A stretch of 64,000 nt of DNA from Aurantiochytrium sp. KH105. Taxonomy: Eukaryota > Sar > Bigyra > Thraustochytrida > Thraustochytriidae. Shown here piece after piece: positions 49,401-60,800 of the stretch. Positions within the stretch are counted from its first letter, which is position 1. The number at the start of each line of letters is the position of its first letter. A program made the translations under genes and the position numbers. The notes below the pieces were generated by a model. It saw only the letters and a list, made by a program, of their open reading frames with translations, had not been told where the DNA came from and made no database searches. Location: positions 209,760 through 273,759 of the forward strand of contig BGKB01000096.1 of assembly GCA_003116975.1 (NCBI GenBank), given 5' to 3'.

Positions 49401-52400
49401 GGATCATCAACGCGCGCTTTGCGATGTCTTTGACCTCTTGGCTCTGTGCAAGTGTTGCCTGAAGCACTGCACTTTTAGGCGAAGTAAGGGTGAGACCTCC
49501 GGGGAGCGCCGCTTCCATCTTCTGAAGGTTTTCTTTGTCGTTTAGCTGTGCTTGAATGTCGTCTCTCCAGCTTCCCGTGAAGCGCCCATCGAAATTGATG
49601 CACTCGGCTGCTGTTTCCACATCATCGCAGTGAGACCCTTTGAAGGGAGGCGAGCTGGCCTGCAGATTCTCTTGTAGACTTCGCACGCAATCGACCCCAG
49701 CCTTGCTTTTGATTCCCTCTCCATCACCGGCAGAGAGATACTGCGTATATTTTTCGAGCCATCTTTCGGCATCTCTGCACGCCGCCAGGAGCGCAAGAAC
49801 CCGCTGTTGGAGCACGACCGGGTGTTGGTGACTTTTGCGGGGCTTGTCGTAAACTTCGCGCATAGGCGGGCATTTTGCAACAGCGAGGTCAGCCCAGTAT
49901 GGCCATCTCCAGCTTGGTCCTTTAATCGGCGCCAGTGCTGATGGCGACGCAGGAAAGTCAACTTCGATCGCCTCTTTTAAGAGACGGATAAAATGTAAGT
50001 ATGTCCCCGTTTTGCCTTGCTGGCACTGCGCCATTAACAAGAGACGGCGAGGGTCCTTGGTACCGTCATGATCGCAGTCATAATGCGCAGGCCGGCTGCC
50101 GTATGCCGTTAGGTCTCCGGGCACTTGGCTTCCACTGGGATACGTCTTACGGTAGGCAGCAATGTCATGCAGTGGGTTTTCCACGTTGATCGCCTCGGCC
50201 CCTTCGCTCGTCCGTCCAGGAACGGTTTTGGGATGGGCTGCTTTGCTCGTACGGCTGCGTTGATGAGTCCACATGTAGAGGTCGATGTTGCCCGGAATGC
50301 ACTGGTCGATTCGTTGAAGACCCCTAGCGTCGCGGTACTTATGCTCCACCGCCTTTTGAAGTTGCGCGTTGTAGCGCTTCGCATTCATGAGCACCGTTGG
50401 AAGCACGTGCACGTAGCGTTGCGCAGTCCAAGTGCCCAGCGAAGATCGTCGGGAAATTGACTGCTGCTGAAGAGACTGACGAAATTTTGAGCGAAAGTGC
50501 TGCTCAGAGTCGGCGTGAAAGCGGACCTCGTTGCCCGGATCCAGTACCGCAAAGCTACCACCCTTCGCAAAGTACTGCCTCACGCTATCACTAGATAAAA
50601 AGTGAGTGAGCGCCTCCTCGAGAGCGGTGTCCGCTTCCTGAGCATCGGCCTTCGTCACCTTGAAGCGTCCAATCGTCGCTTCGTCAGCATCAAGGGTCGG
50701 GTATCTACACACGCGTCCAAATTCCTGAACAAAGGTCGAAAATGTCTCGGAGGAGCGCAAGCGGATGTCCAAAAAACGAAACGAGTGGGGAAATGTGTCA
50801 CCCATGCGTCCTTTTTCGCACAAGATCACAATGCTGGGCAAATTTTCCAGGTCCTCGTACTTGGCCGTCTCTTCAGAAACAGGCGCTGGCTTCCGATTGT
50901 GTTGCTGAGCCTCGAATTCTTCTCGGGCTTTCGACTCCGCATAGGAGCGGTTGACACGGTCCACAATCGTTTCGCTCGCACCAGGCGCACGAGCTTGTTT
51001 TGTGGGGTGCCGCAAGTCGCGCGTCAGCGACCACGATTCGAGTCTCTGAAAGAGGCTCGTTGCGGCCCGGGCCTTCTTCATTTTACCTCTCGCTGCGCTT
51101 TCAGCTTTTTTTCCGTCACTCCCACCGACGTCTGCCACAACGCTCAAAATGCCCCCGTGTTCGACATGCGTGAGCCCAAGCTTCTTTAAAGCGCATCGCA
51201 AACAGTCCTGGATGGACAGGTTCTCGTCCGTCTCGTAGACGCGAATGACGGCCATACGGCCAGTGCGATACCGCGGGTGAACGTCGAGCAGATCGTGCAA
51301 GAGACGGTCGGTCTCGTTGAACCATGCTTCGGACGTATTCCCCTGCACGTGGGCGTCGTCTTCGCGATTGCGTGCGAGCTTTTCAGAGATGATATACTGC
51401 CAACCAAAACGCCAATGGCTATGTGAAGCCTCGTTTTCTTTGTACGGCAGAAGAGTCTTCATTTCGTCGACCCAAGCGTTTCCCAGCCGCTCTCGCAGTG
51501 TTTTTTGGACTTTTTCAAGTGCCAACTCTTTCCAGGCTCCTCGTACAGTCGCCTCGAGGAGAATATCCACGAGATGTTGGACAGAGGCCTCTTCAATACC
51601 ACCCGCAATGTCGAAGACGCAAACCTCACGTGCCTTGTTGATGCAAACCTCACGAGCCTTGCCGGGTGAATCTTCCAGTCTTTTGGCGAATCCGAGGTGA
51701 GTTGCGAACTCTACGAGAAGAGAAGTATTGAGGACAAGCTGACCGATATCATGGAGCTCGAGGTCCCTAAAGATAGTCTCGCGTTCAATGGACTGATCCC
51801 ATAACTTCTTGCGGTCAACGCGGTAGATGGCAAGGTACGTGAGCGAGAGAAGATAATCGGCCAAGACGATGTGCCCATCGTACAGCGGTGTGGAGGGCGA
51901 GACCTTTACTCCTTGTTGCTTGCGCTTTTGTGCCGTGCGTTTGCCATATGAGTCTTCAATAAGCTCACGGACAGTGTCAAAAGCAGCGTCCTTGAGCACG
52001 CGTTGCCTTCTTCGAGGCATACAATCCACTACAATATCGTTGTGCTCCTCTTTGCGCTCGGTGTCACAAAAGAGCGGGACGCTTGTAGCATTAAGCCTGA
52101 TACACTGTCTTGGCTTTCCACGAGTGGGCTTTTTCTTGTCGAGATCGATCTTGTCCCGCTCAAATCCAAGCCAGTACAGGACCCCGGAGCCCGTTTGAAA
52201 GTTCTCTGGTAGGATTTCCACATCACAAGGCATGTTGAGCACGATGCGCTCGCGGGCATAGGCGAAATATGTTGCATTCTTTGTCAGCCTTTGCGTTGCA
52301 TGAGCCGGAAGCGTTTCGCTGACACGAAGGTTGAGAACCTCACAAAATGCCTTGTATTCATGCATCGGGTAGCGAAAGTACCTTTTCCCGTCGGCGGTCA

Positions 52401-54141
52401 TCACGCGGGGATCAATAGAAAAGGTCTCGCCCTCAAACTTGAGCTGCAATGGGCTCACACCTTTTGGTACTGCCCACGTTGAGGTTTCCACGTAGTAGTC
52501 CATGCTACGATACAAGGAAGCTTCCGTGTACCACGATACGATGTTGTCATCTTTGATGCGCGAGTTGATCGTAAGTGTATTCTGAGGAGTCGCCGATACT
52601 AGAAGTCGCAGAACATTGTCGCTTTGTAACATATCGTTGTTCAGGAGCCAGTCATGAGCGCCATCCTTTGTGGGGGCAAAGTGACATTCGTCGGCGACGA
52701 TGACGAGGAGTGTTCGCGGATTCGACGCCTCGCGAATCATCCAGTCGCAATGGTCTTGCATCAACTTTTTCGGATACTTGGTGTGCTTGAGCACAAGGCC
52801 ATTATTAAGCATTGCGCCTCGCACGCGACCGGCGGTCTGCGATTGCAGCGAGTTGAAATTGGGTGTAAGCACAACGAAGGAAACCTTGTCAAAACGACCC
52901 ACCCAATCGAACTTCATGTCCTGATTTCCAAAGAGCGCGCGTGCGGCTTTACCAAAGAGTTTTTCGGCAATCATGCGCTGCTCTGGAAAGGTCACATCAG
53001 GCTGAGAAAGTCCCCCCAGCTTGTTGTGCATGTCCCTGCGCCGAATGGCTTCCGCTGGCACATGGAGCTCCACGCACAAAGTTGTTGGCTTCTCTTCCTC
53101 GGCGAGATCACCGTCACGCTCAACGTCGAAGGTCAACTTGATCTGCGCTTCCTTTGTATCACAAACTTTCATGCCAAAGCTCGCAAGCGCACGGGTAACC
53201 TGCTCCCAGGCACTATCCTTGCGCGTTTGGTAAACTGCATTGCAATCTTTTATGAGGAGCTCCTCTGCGAGAGCTCTGCGATCTGTCTCCGCTTCGGGTA
53301 GACTTGGCATGACCAGCTCGAGCTCACCTTCCTGTCCATGGACCTCATTGGAGCCTTTGGCCACGAAGACAATCCGAACAGGCTGCTCCTCGCCATCGAA
53401 CACGCTTTCACCTTCGAGCTCATTGTCGATTTCCTCCTTTTCTTGGCTTTCAGTACTTTTCGCGAGAAGATCGCGTGCGAGCGTAGTATCCGCGGATCCA
53501 AGAGCCACCACAATGCTCAATACACGACCATATCCCGCCTCTTTCGGTTCGTCCGCAGCGTCGCAAATGAGTATGATGCGAGTCTCATGGTCCCTACCGC
53601 CAATCTCTTCCAGCAGCTCCTCTTGCAAGCTCGCGGAATCCTCGAGACACTTGAAGAATTCACTAGCATTTACTCCAAATCTGAGCATTCGAGGCGTGAC
53701 CTCCTTGTTCCATCGCTTTGCCGCCAGCCCCGTCAACAGCTTGACAGTAAAGTCTGCGTGTCCCTCCGCGCGCAGACAGGCTTTGTCCACATCTGAGAGT
53801 CTCTGGATAATAGTCCCCTTAGTAGCGTCAGCTATGATACCCAGGCAGATTCCAAAGAGGTCGAGACCCTCAAACCCGCCTTCCTTGTACAGCTTCTTCA
53901 GCCCGGCCACATCCTCGAGCCCGTCCTCGTCCGTGTCCGCGAGCCAGCACACGCGCAGGAGCTGCGGCAACGCCTGCAAGTCCACCTTGCCCTCGCCGCT
54001 CAATTGCCGCAGCGCGGCCGGGCTGTTCTCCACCTCCTCCTCCAACTCCGTCGCGGCCTCCGCATTGATCACCAGCACCAGCGGCGGCGCCACGCTCGCC
54101 GCCGCCTCCTCGCGCGTCGCCTCCATCGCCGCCGCCTCCAT
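46426..54141 (-). CDS. GREB1-like giant protein B: circularly permuted SF2 helicase + TAGT-like glycosyltransferase + Cys/His-rich tail (2571 aa)
   Basis: I start at ATG 54141 (MEAAAMEATREEA), the first one beside the conserved N-terminal block LVLVINAEAATELEEEVENS; the frame is open to 54576, but that part is Arg-rich and not conserved. Helicase motifs are again permuted: Ia T426, II D484-E-C-H (VADECHF), III SATP, V-like EKGRMGDTFPHSF, VI Q1139 (QEFGRVCRY), Walker A G1376-K-T (QCQQGKTGTY). The glycosyltransferase motif is WILDDDVDVC with D1793-D1794-D1795, a full DDD where A and C have DDN. The post-TAGT small domain is present (WASETRSW...VCLLEASD). The Ser/Arg-rich linker has a 16-residue tandem repeat, and the tail (about 2385-2505) is rich in Cys/His (CENHMDP, FYCRRH, CSRCLEDDQC), shared with protein C. 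No helical module is present at the end. Confidence 0.84.
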   Translation of the reverse strand: MEAAAMEATREEAAASVAPPLVLVINAEAATELEEEVENSPAALRQLSGEGKVDLQALPQLLRVCWLADTDEDGLEDVAGLKKLYKEGGFEGLDLFGICLGIIADATKGTIIQRLSDVDKACLRAEGHADFTVKLLTGLAAKRWNKEVTPRMLRFGVNASEFFKCLEDSASLQEELLEEIGGRDHETRIILICDAADEPKEAGYGRVLSIVVALGSADTTLARDLLAKSTESQEKEEIDNELEGESVFDGEEQPVRIVFVAKGSNEVHGQEGELELVMPSLPEAETDRRALAEELLIKDCNAVYQTRKDSAWEQVTRALASFGMKVCDTKEAQIKLTFDVERDGDLAEEEKPTTLCVELHVPAEAIRRRDMHNKLGGLSQPDVTFPEQRMIAEKLFGKAARALFGNQDMKFDWVGRFDKVSFVVLTPNFNSLQSQTAGRVRGAMLNNGLVLKHTKYPKKLMQDHCDWMIREASNPRTLLVIVADECHFAPTKDGAHDWLLNNDMLQSDNVLRLLVSATPQNTLTINSRIKDDNIVSWYTEASLYRSMDYYVETSTWAVPKGVSPLQLKFEGETFSIDPRVMTADGKRYFRYPMHEYKAFCEVLNLRVSETLPAHATQRLTKNATYFAYARERIVLNMPCDVEILPENFQTGSGVLYWLGFERDKIDLDKKKPTRGKPRQCIRLNATSVPLFCDTERKEEHNDIVVDCMPRRRQRVLKDAAFDTVRELIEDSYGKRTAQKRKQQGVKVSPSTPLYDGHIVLADYLLSLTYLAIYRVDRKKLWDQSIERETIFRDLELHDIGQLVLNTSLLVEFATHLGFAKRLEDSPGKAREVCINKAREVCVFDIAGGIEEASVQHLVDILLEATVRGAWKELALEKVQKTLRERLGNAWVDEMKTLLPYKENEASHSHWRFGWQYIISEKLARNREDDAHVQGNTSEAWFNETDRLLHDLLDVHPRYRTGRMAVIRVYETDENLSIQDCLRCALKKLGLTHVEHGGILSVVADVGGSDGKKAESAARGKMKKARAATSLFQRLESWSLTRDLRHPTKQARAPGASETIVDRVNRSYAESKAREEFEAQQHNRKPAPVSEETAKYEDLENLPSIVILCEKGRMGDTFPHSFRFLDIRLRSSETFSTFVQEFGRVCRYPTLDADEATIGRFKVTKADAQEADTALEEALTHFLSSDSVRQYFAKGGSFAVLDPGNEVRFHADSEQHFRSKFRQSLQQQSISRRSSLGTWTAQRYVHVLPTVLMNAKRYNAQLQKAVEHKYRDARGLQRIDQCIPGNIDLYMWTHQRSRTSKAAHPKTVPGRTSEGAEAINVENPLHDIAAYRKTYPSGSQVPGDLTAYGSRPAHYDCDHDGTKDPRRLLLMAQCQQGKTGTYLHFIRLLKEAIEVDFPASPSALAPIKGPSWRWPYWADLAVAKCPPMREVYDKPRKSHQHPVVLQQRVLALLAACRDAERWLEKYTQYLSAGDGEGIKSKAGVDCVRSLQENLQASSPPFKGSHCDDVETAAECINFDGRFTGSWRDDIQAQLNDKENLQKMEAALPGGLTLTSPKSAVLQATLAQSQEVKDIAKRALMIQSEVQLPPLTRAQFAQRHATYAAVAARKVSPLFDRRYREKPHVITDLQLVGEDVSLSIPYAGFQGLTADAHANHVQGFISNGMNESRMSLFEVNLEARNMKTLADASAVRWVFVPSFDRAGVALLDYEHAIPRNDDIKPTVICIVVRSGRQFEEYVASYGSAHLVLSLPSRLTLPSQLEENVSHLENGPYGFARLFIQLVASDLDLSWVWILDDDVDVCFQRDLVDNDDADADKSPTALAQPKIPKPCTFSAVMRGVEDIVHGEDTAFAVNTEKKRMANWPPSEPVIRRESLPPMANEGASTKAEWTGGSDQYGLIGIRPFPRDGQISEDELPFQVSGMVKTFLYLNVARTVQTGALFPAKQHWENVEFNHLIDEAGLVCLRTNRFFLHQRNLQPGRKAPARKFVTSLHYPSLKAALEHFRDKYGTLLATQAVSKLAPKQFSAANCWASETRSWIASQEGGTLHVCLLEASDCNNFNTLALYAPENVGKVLVVVRSSDEKHFEEMSALQDTSFFQLKDRPKCTLHLHEEVRSEDALLARLLLFDTSELQPFQQHGSTTDTGSGTNVSSRLKPRRSSSSLASISGKSRRMSLHRLESDSSLRSIQPGIVDTGVRSGQSLEKRRRISVSSLSDKSPAADSSAPRRSRSRSRLSPQDKASTTSLERSASLASNTSLSAEKSSLQSATNMADCMSDSSLGSPPGMDVDSLASPQVIQQRRAIKRSYDSALSEKQTKERRASSSSKEDGKQTKKRRASSSSKEDEKQTKKRRASSSSKEDGSCAAQTSIVSHRDDSPTPQYDMIRSTTCSEVLENEEKCGADTYRGYNVCENHMDPRELFKCKDFRKKLCRFTELRSHRRAETNLEDDTPDLSSLEDRREPVFTCHRKIKRSERKKSFYCRRHIEQNAHLCDTDSCDQPRYKDHAFCSRCLEDDQCKSRDKRRQSSAFKRDFTVGEDAYDGPEQREKLMEDLRKYSEYIPAGECITSNDGRSQLGN
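47078..47222 (-). repeat. 48-bp coding tandem repeat, three copies
   Basis: Three near-identical copies encode KQTKKRRASSSSKEDE-type units in the linker of giant protein B. Each unit contains a basic KKRR cluster followed by a Ser run and an acidic end, like a repeated nuclear-signal or kinase-site motif. Confidence 0.85.
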
Positions 54142-54828
54142 CGCCGCCGCCCCCGCGACCCTCCCCGCGCTCGTTCGGGTTCTGCTCGTCGCCTTCCCAG
54201 TCAATCCGAGTTCGCCATCGCGACGGTCTTCGCGAAGGGATCTTTCTTCGCGTCTTCGTCCGTCGCCGCGGCGGCGGCGTCGTGTCACGATTTTTCCTCT
54301 CCTCGCCCGGAGGTACTGCGGGAACGCGGGGGAGGTGCGGGCAAATGCGGGCACCCACCCGGGCCGGAGGCAGGCTCGAAAATTCAAGCTGCGGGGCCGC
54401 GCGCAGCAGCCAGAGGAGGTGAGAGAGGGCTGGCTGGCTCTGAAGATAGATAGATTTATGTGAACGCAACGACAGGTGGCGAGGAGGTGGGCGGCTGCGC
54501 CTAGCGGCAGAGAGTAAGGCGGGAAGACGAGACGAGGCGAGGTTGCGTGCATGCGTTGGCAGGTGGGCAGGAGCACGGGATCGTGTCGTTATCGCCACGC
54601 GCCCGGCATGCCGAAGATGCGAAAAAGCCTTTGCCCCGCGCGTGATTGACTGGCTCTCTGAGCCAAGACTGACCATGGTGACCGGCCTAGCTCTGTGTCT
54701 CAGACTGGCTTTCTGAGCTTGTATACCGGTTCGGGACATATGAATAGCATTGCATCTATCAGGTTTGTTTGAAAGGTTTATTTCGTACGAAAGAGAACGA
54801 GCGAGACGAGAGAAAATGGGCTCTGTAC
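54142..54828. promoter_or_regulatory. Spacer between giant genes C and B
   Basis: 687 bases between C's stop and B's ATG, both on the minus strand. GC-rich with Arg-coding purine runs near B; likely the promoter and 5' UTR of B. A short GATA run lies near 54440-54450. Confidence 0.5.
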
Positions 54829-57800
54829 TCATGCGCCATCATAAAATTCGCGGCGCAGAGCGTTACGAAGCCTTGCAAGGCCGCTTTTGCATTTGTCGAT
54901 GCGCTCATCTGTTTGCTCATCAGAGTTGATGAACGACTGTGCCTTCTTGATAGTGATCCAGTCGAAGATGTCTTGGCTAGTTTTGCACGAAGTGACATGG
55001 GCAAGTAGCTCCTGATAGAACTCACGAGGAGGATTTCCGTCAGGTGCATACTTTGTCTTTAGATCTTGAATTTTCTTCTCAGCCTTGGCTTTCGTGGCTG
55101 CCGAAAGAGGCACAGAAGAAAACTTTCTTCTGCCCCCCGACGTTGGCTTCTGCGTACGTTTCTCGATGGATTTGGGTGTAACTGGGGCACCCCCTGCGCT
55201 TGTCCGAGAAGACAACCTCGACTTGTCATCACTTGAGGATGACGATGAGTTTGACAGTGCTACCGCACCATGCTCGGAGGATCCTTGAGACGAGGTTGAT
55301 TTTGTTGCTTTGGGAGTTGAGGTTTTGCTATCGTCAACCTCAGACTCTGCCTCAGACGAAGAATCGGCGAGTGGACTTGACAGGTCAATGACGAACTGAG
55401 CTGAGCTCGGACTGGGCGAATTGAGCTTTGTTTTCTCAGCCTCTTGTGGTTCGAGTGCTTGGGGATCCGAAGAGTTGTCTTCGCCTTTCTCGTGCTCGTC
55501 TTCGCCTTCCTCATCTCTCTCAACAATTTTAGTAAAGAGGGACGGGTCGATCTCGCTGGGGTCAACAATGCAGTCCTTCGGGGAGAGGAAGCGTGCGTTC
55601 TTGGTAATGCTGTTTATGATGCTTTTGCGAGTCTTGGCGGAAGGGTGTCCGTCACGATAGTCGCGTGGAATGTTTTCGGGTTTAAGCCTGATAAGCTGCT
55701 TGCCGGCGACTGCAAGCTTCTTCTTCTCAAGACAGTCCTTGCAGCAATTATAGTACCGGTAGCAGGCAGACCGGCAGTTGTCCACGGCACAGACGTCGTA
55801 CTTTTTCCTATGGTCTTTGCAAAAGGATGTTTCCTTTTCCTTATTTGCGTTGCAAGTAAAGGCGAAGGTGTACTTCGGACTCTCGCTGGCGTTTTTGAAG
55901 TGCGCTAGAGCTTTGTCACCGCCCTGCACAAGGCTCCAGTCGGCATCAAGACGCTTGATTTCATCTCTATCCTGCACAGGCTTAAGCGTTGCAGTGTAGT
56001 AGTATTCGACGCGCTTGCAAAGTTTGTTGCGGGGGTCGTTATGCTTAAATTTGATGGCGGGGGGGATGTGCTTGTTGCAGTAGCCGGGCGCGCTCTGGGC
56101 TGAGGGCTGCCCACAGCACTCGTTAGTCTCGGTGTTGATAATAATGGCGCAGGTGGCCTTCCTGCCTGCGGCCATGGAGTGCTTGCCGCAGAGGGGGCCG
56201 CCACGAACGGCAATATTAGTGCAGTCAATCCGTTTATTGGTCTTGGGGTGCACGTCCTGGCCGTTGCAGAGAGGGCGACCGTCGTCGGTGAAACGGGTTG
56301 CCCCTTCGTCTTTGCTAGAAGTGCGCTTGATCTCGAGACGAGACCTCTTGGGCAGTGTGCTCACATTGCCGTGTTCGTCGTCGCTCTCCACATTCCCGTG
56401 CTTGGGGGCATGCTCGAGGCCAGCATTGACGTCGGGGCGCACACGCTTCTTGCCAAAGTCCAACTCATTGGGTGGGTTGTCGTCCGAGGACACGTTGGTT
56501 TGGGCCGCTGAAGAGGTTGATAACTTGGAGGGAGTTGTTGAGGACAGGCTTGACGGATCCACAACTTTCAACTTCTTGCCCTCCTCATTACATTCGAGAG
56601 CAGTCTCAGTATGCGCGGACTTTAGGCTCTTGGTCGCAGACGCGTTAGATGTTGAGGCCAGCTCTGTGGCACTGTTGGGGCGTTTCTTGCCTCGCTCCAA
56701 GTCTCCGGAGCGACCAAAAGGGCTTGTGGAGGGGGAAACACTCGAGCGGTCATGCCCTGTATGCGGAATTCCAAAATCGCCGTGAGCGCTTTTACCGCCG
56801 CTCTTGTCATCCTCGTCATCGCCATTGTTGTCGATATTGTCGCCGTCGCCGTCGTTAGACGAGACAACTTTTACTTCTCGAGAGCTTGGCAGGGTAATTG
56901 CAGGTGGCTCGGTCCCTGCAAAGAACAACTTTGTAGCAAATGGGTCATCAATGTCCGCCTCGCGATAGATGCGAAAAGTGCAGTTCGGACGATTCTTCAG
57001 GGTTATGGTCTCGTTTCCCTCCTCGAGCTCACCAAACGCGCGAAGATCGTCGCGCCGAACAACAAAAAGAGAGTTCGTGGTCGAAGCGGGGACATGCAGG
57101 GCGATTCTATTGATCGCGCTGTCCGAAGCCGCCTCCAAAAAGTACACTGGAACCTTTGCGACACCCTCGCGAGAGCCTTCTCGTGCAACCCACTCTTGAA
57201 CAATGGCTGCCCAGCGATGCGAGGGCGGAAAACTTGCGCGTAGCTGACTTGAGAGCAGCTGGCCCGGCGCGAGACCGCCATATGTATCTCGGAAGTGTAC
57301 TAACGCTTCCTTCAGGTGCGTAAAGTGCGCAGGCGCTTCACTGAGAGAGTCACGTGCGGGTCCGCTTCGTGTTCCTAGCTTGAGATTTTTCTTGTGATGA
57401 TAGAAACGATTCACTTTGAGGCAAACGAGACCGGCCTCATCCACGAGGTGGTTAAACTCGACGTCTTCCCAAAACGTTTTCACAGGAAAATACACGCCGG
57501 CTCGCACCGTGCTGTCCACATTCAAGAGAATGAACGAGTACACAGAATAGGTGACAAGAAATGGAGCCTTGGGATCCTTTAGTCGGGCTTGAGCATCACG
57601 CCGAATGCCAATCAGCCCATACTGATCTGCTCCGCCTGTGAGCTGCCCTTTGGAACGGACAGGGAGGGTGCTGACCTCGGGTGCTGGGTGCCTGCGGATG
57701 CTAGGCCGTTTTGACCTCCGCACCTGCATTTGCTTCTCGTCGCCTGTCAATTGAATCGTTTCTTCCTCGTTTTGAACGATGTGCTCTACTCCAGTCATCA

Positions 57801-60800
57801 CGGTAACAAATGTACAAGGGTCTGGCGGTGCTTTCGGCGGGTTACTTGGTACATTGTCAAGAAGCATTCGCTCGTAGCACACATCAACGTTGTCGTCTAA
57901 AATCCAAACCCAGGGGAGGCCAAGCTCGGAAGCTGCGAGTTGGATGAAGAGTCGCGCATATCCGATGCCACCCTGTTCTGCCGTCACGGACTTCGTACGA
58001 TCCACCTTGGAAGGCATTTTCGGCGGCAGACCAAGCACAAGATGCGCCGACCCATAGTTAGCGACGTAGTCTTTGAATTGTTGGCCACTTCTCACAACAA
58101 TGCAAACCACTGTGCGTTTGCCCTGATTGTCTTTTTCGTCAGGTTCTGGTATCGCTTTCTCGTAATTTAAAAGAGCAACACCGGCACGATTGTATGAGGG
58201 GACAAATACCCAACGCACGTCCTTTGCCTCCTTGCGCGCGCTCATGCGCAGCGTCTCGGATACTTTGCTCACTGTCTTGGATACTTTGCTCGCCGGCTTG
58301 GGAACTTGGCTCACATCAAAGAGCGGGACGCGTTTCGACTTTGCATCAAGGTACACTTGCACGTTGTCCGCATCTGCATAGACGGACAAGCCTTGAAAAC
58401 CAGAATACGGCGCAGAGAGACTCACGCCCTCAGCGACGAGCTCGATGTTGTGAACCTCATGCTGTTTTTGGCAATACTTTTCGTCAAAGCTGCGCGAGAT
58501 TGACTTTGCAGCAACGCGTGAATACGCACGTTGTTGGGGCGTCGAAAAGGTCACTCGCTCCATGTTTTCCCGCGAAATCGAGTTGAGAGCCTTGCGATCA
58601 CGTCCTCGGGCTCCGGCGTCCCAAAGATGATTCTGCACATAGGCTTGCGCGGCGCGCAGACGCTGAGAAACAGAAGCATCCTGCGACTGTCCCAAGGAAC
58701 TTTTACGAAGCGCACTAAAAAGCATAGCTGTAGCTTCAGGACTATCCCAGATCTCCTGAAAGTTGATCTTCCACTCAGGAAGACTGAACCTGTCATCAAA
58801 ATTGACGCAGCGGAATGCGAGTTCGGTATCTGTGTGGTTGGCTGTGATAGGAGCTTCCTTTTTTCCGATAAATTTCTCGAGATCTTTGAGCACCTCCTTG
58901 CCTGCTTTTGACTGTATCGCCTCGCAATCTTCGACAAGAAGTTTCATAATGTAGAACTCTGACCACCATTCGCCTTGCTCCCCGGCAAGTGCGAGGAGAA
59001 GGAGGCGCTGCCTCATCACGGCCTCGTGGTATTGTCCGGTCTTGGGCTTGTCATAATCGTTCCTCATGGGCGGAAAACCAAGAGGACGGGATCCAATGAT
59101 CAAATTTCTCCAATATGGGAGGGACCAGCTAGCTCGCGCGACAGGTGGCAAGGGCTTGGGCGGCGCGGGAATAGCGACTTCTATGTGATCTTTAAGAAGC
59201 TTGATGAAATGAAGGTATGTTCCGGTCTTGCCTTGCTGGCATTGTGCGACAAGTAAAAGTCTACGAGGGTCCTTTTCACCATCTTGGGCCCAGTCATAAT
59301 GCGGCTGACGACTCTTGGATGATTTAGAGGACCGCTCATTGGCACCCGATTGGGGCTGCTGTGCACGATAAGCCCCATGATCGTGGAGCGGATTTATCAC
59401 CACTGTCGATCCGTTCTCAACGCGGATCAACTTCGGATGCGCTTTCTTTGTGGAGCGGCTTCGGTCGCTGGAGACGTAGAGGTCAAGTGGCCCTGGAATG
59501 CACTGATCGATGCGCTGAAGGCCATGCACATCACGATACTTGTGCTCGACTGCCTTTTGCAGCTGCGCGCCGAAGCGCTCTGCATTCATCAAAACTGTCG
59601 GCAGCACGTGCACGTACCGCTTGGCTTTCCACATCCCGAATCGAGCCCTCGAAGAGCTGCTCGGACAAAGAGCTGTTTCAAGCCTCGACCTGAATTGAAA
59701 TTCTGAGTCGGCATGGAAGCGGACCTCGTTGCCCGGATCCAGCACCGCGAAGCTGCCACCCTTGGCAAAGTAATCTTTAACATCACTCTTCCGAAAGAAT
59801 AAGTCCAGCTGACTTCGAAGCTCGGACTTATCCACCCCATCAGTGGATTCCGGGCCCCTCTTGATGGTTATGCCCTTTACGTTGCTGTCGTCAAGCCCTG
59901 GATAACGACACACGCGTCCAAATTCTTGAACAAAGGTAGAGTATGTTGGTGATGAGCGCAGACGAATATCTAGGAAGCGGAATGAGTGCGGAAAGGTATC
60001 CCCCATGCGGCCCTTTTCGCACAAAATGACAATGGTCGGCAGATTCTCCAGGTCCTCATACTTTGCAGTTCTTTGTACGTTTCTCGGTTTGGCTTGTTTC
60101 TTTTGCGCTTCGAGCATTTCTCGAGCCTTCGCCTCCGCAAAAGATCGATTGACGCGATCTTTCAAAGTTTCATGCGCGTCTGGATCGCTCTTCTGTTTGC
60201 TTGGGTGCCGGAGGTCTCGGTCCAGCACCCAGGACTCGATTTGAGTGAACAAGCTTGTCGCCCGTCGTCCGGGCCTTTGCTGCTCGTTGGTATTCCCCTT
60301 CTTGCCGTCACTCCCGCCAACATCGGCCACAACGCTGAGCAGGCCGCCATGGTCATTGTGCGTGAGCCCGAGTTTAATGAGGGCGCTGCGCAGGCAATCT
60401 TGAATGGAGAGGTTCTCATCAGTTTCATAGACGCGAATGACGGCCATGCGGCCTGTGCGGTACTTGGGATGAACGTCGAGCAGGTCGTGCAAGAGACGGT
60501 CTGTCTCGTTGTACCATGCCTGCGAGAGGTTGCCCTGCTGCTCGTTTAGATCTTCCAAATTGCCAGCCATCTTTTCTGACAGTACAAATTCCCAACCGAC
60601 TTGCCAATGATCGGGAGTATTGCGAACCTTTTTTTCCCTTAGCTTCTCCATTCGTTTTGTCCACTCCTCTCCAAAGCGTTTGTTTAGCACTTTATAGTCC
60701 GCTTCAGCCATTTGGTTCCAGGCGGCTTCTAAAGTCGCCGTGAGAAGAACATCGAGGACATGCTGCACGGAAGCTTTCTCAACGCCGCCTGCAATGAAGA

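Noticed and set aside
54142-54576. 145-residue N-terminal extension of giant protein B
   Set aside because: Arg/Pro-rich, not shared with A or C; the conserved block starts right after ATG 54141.
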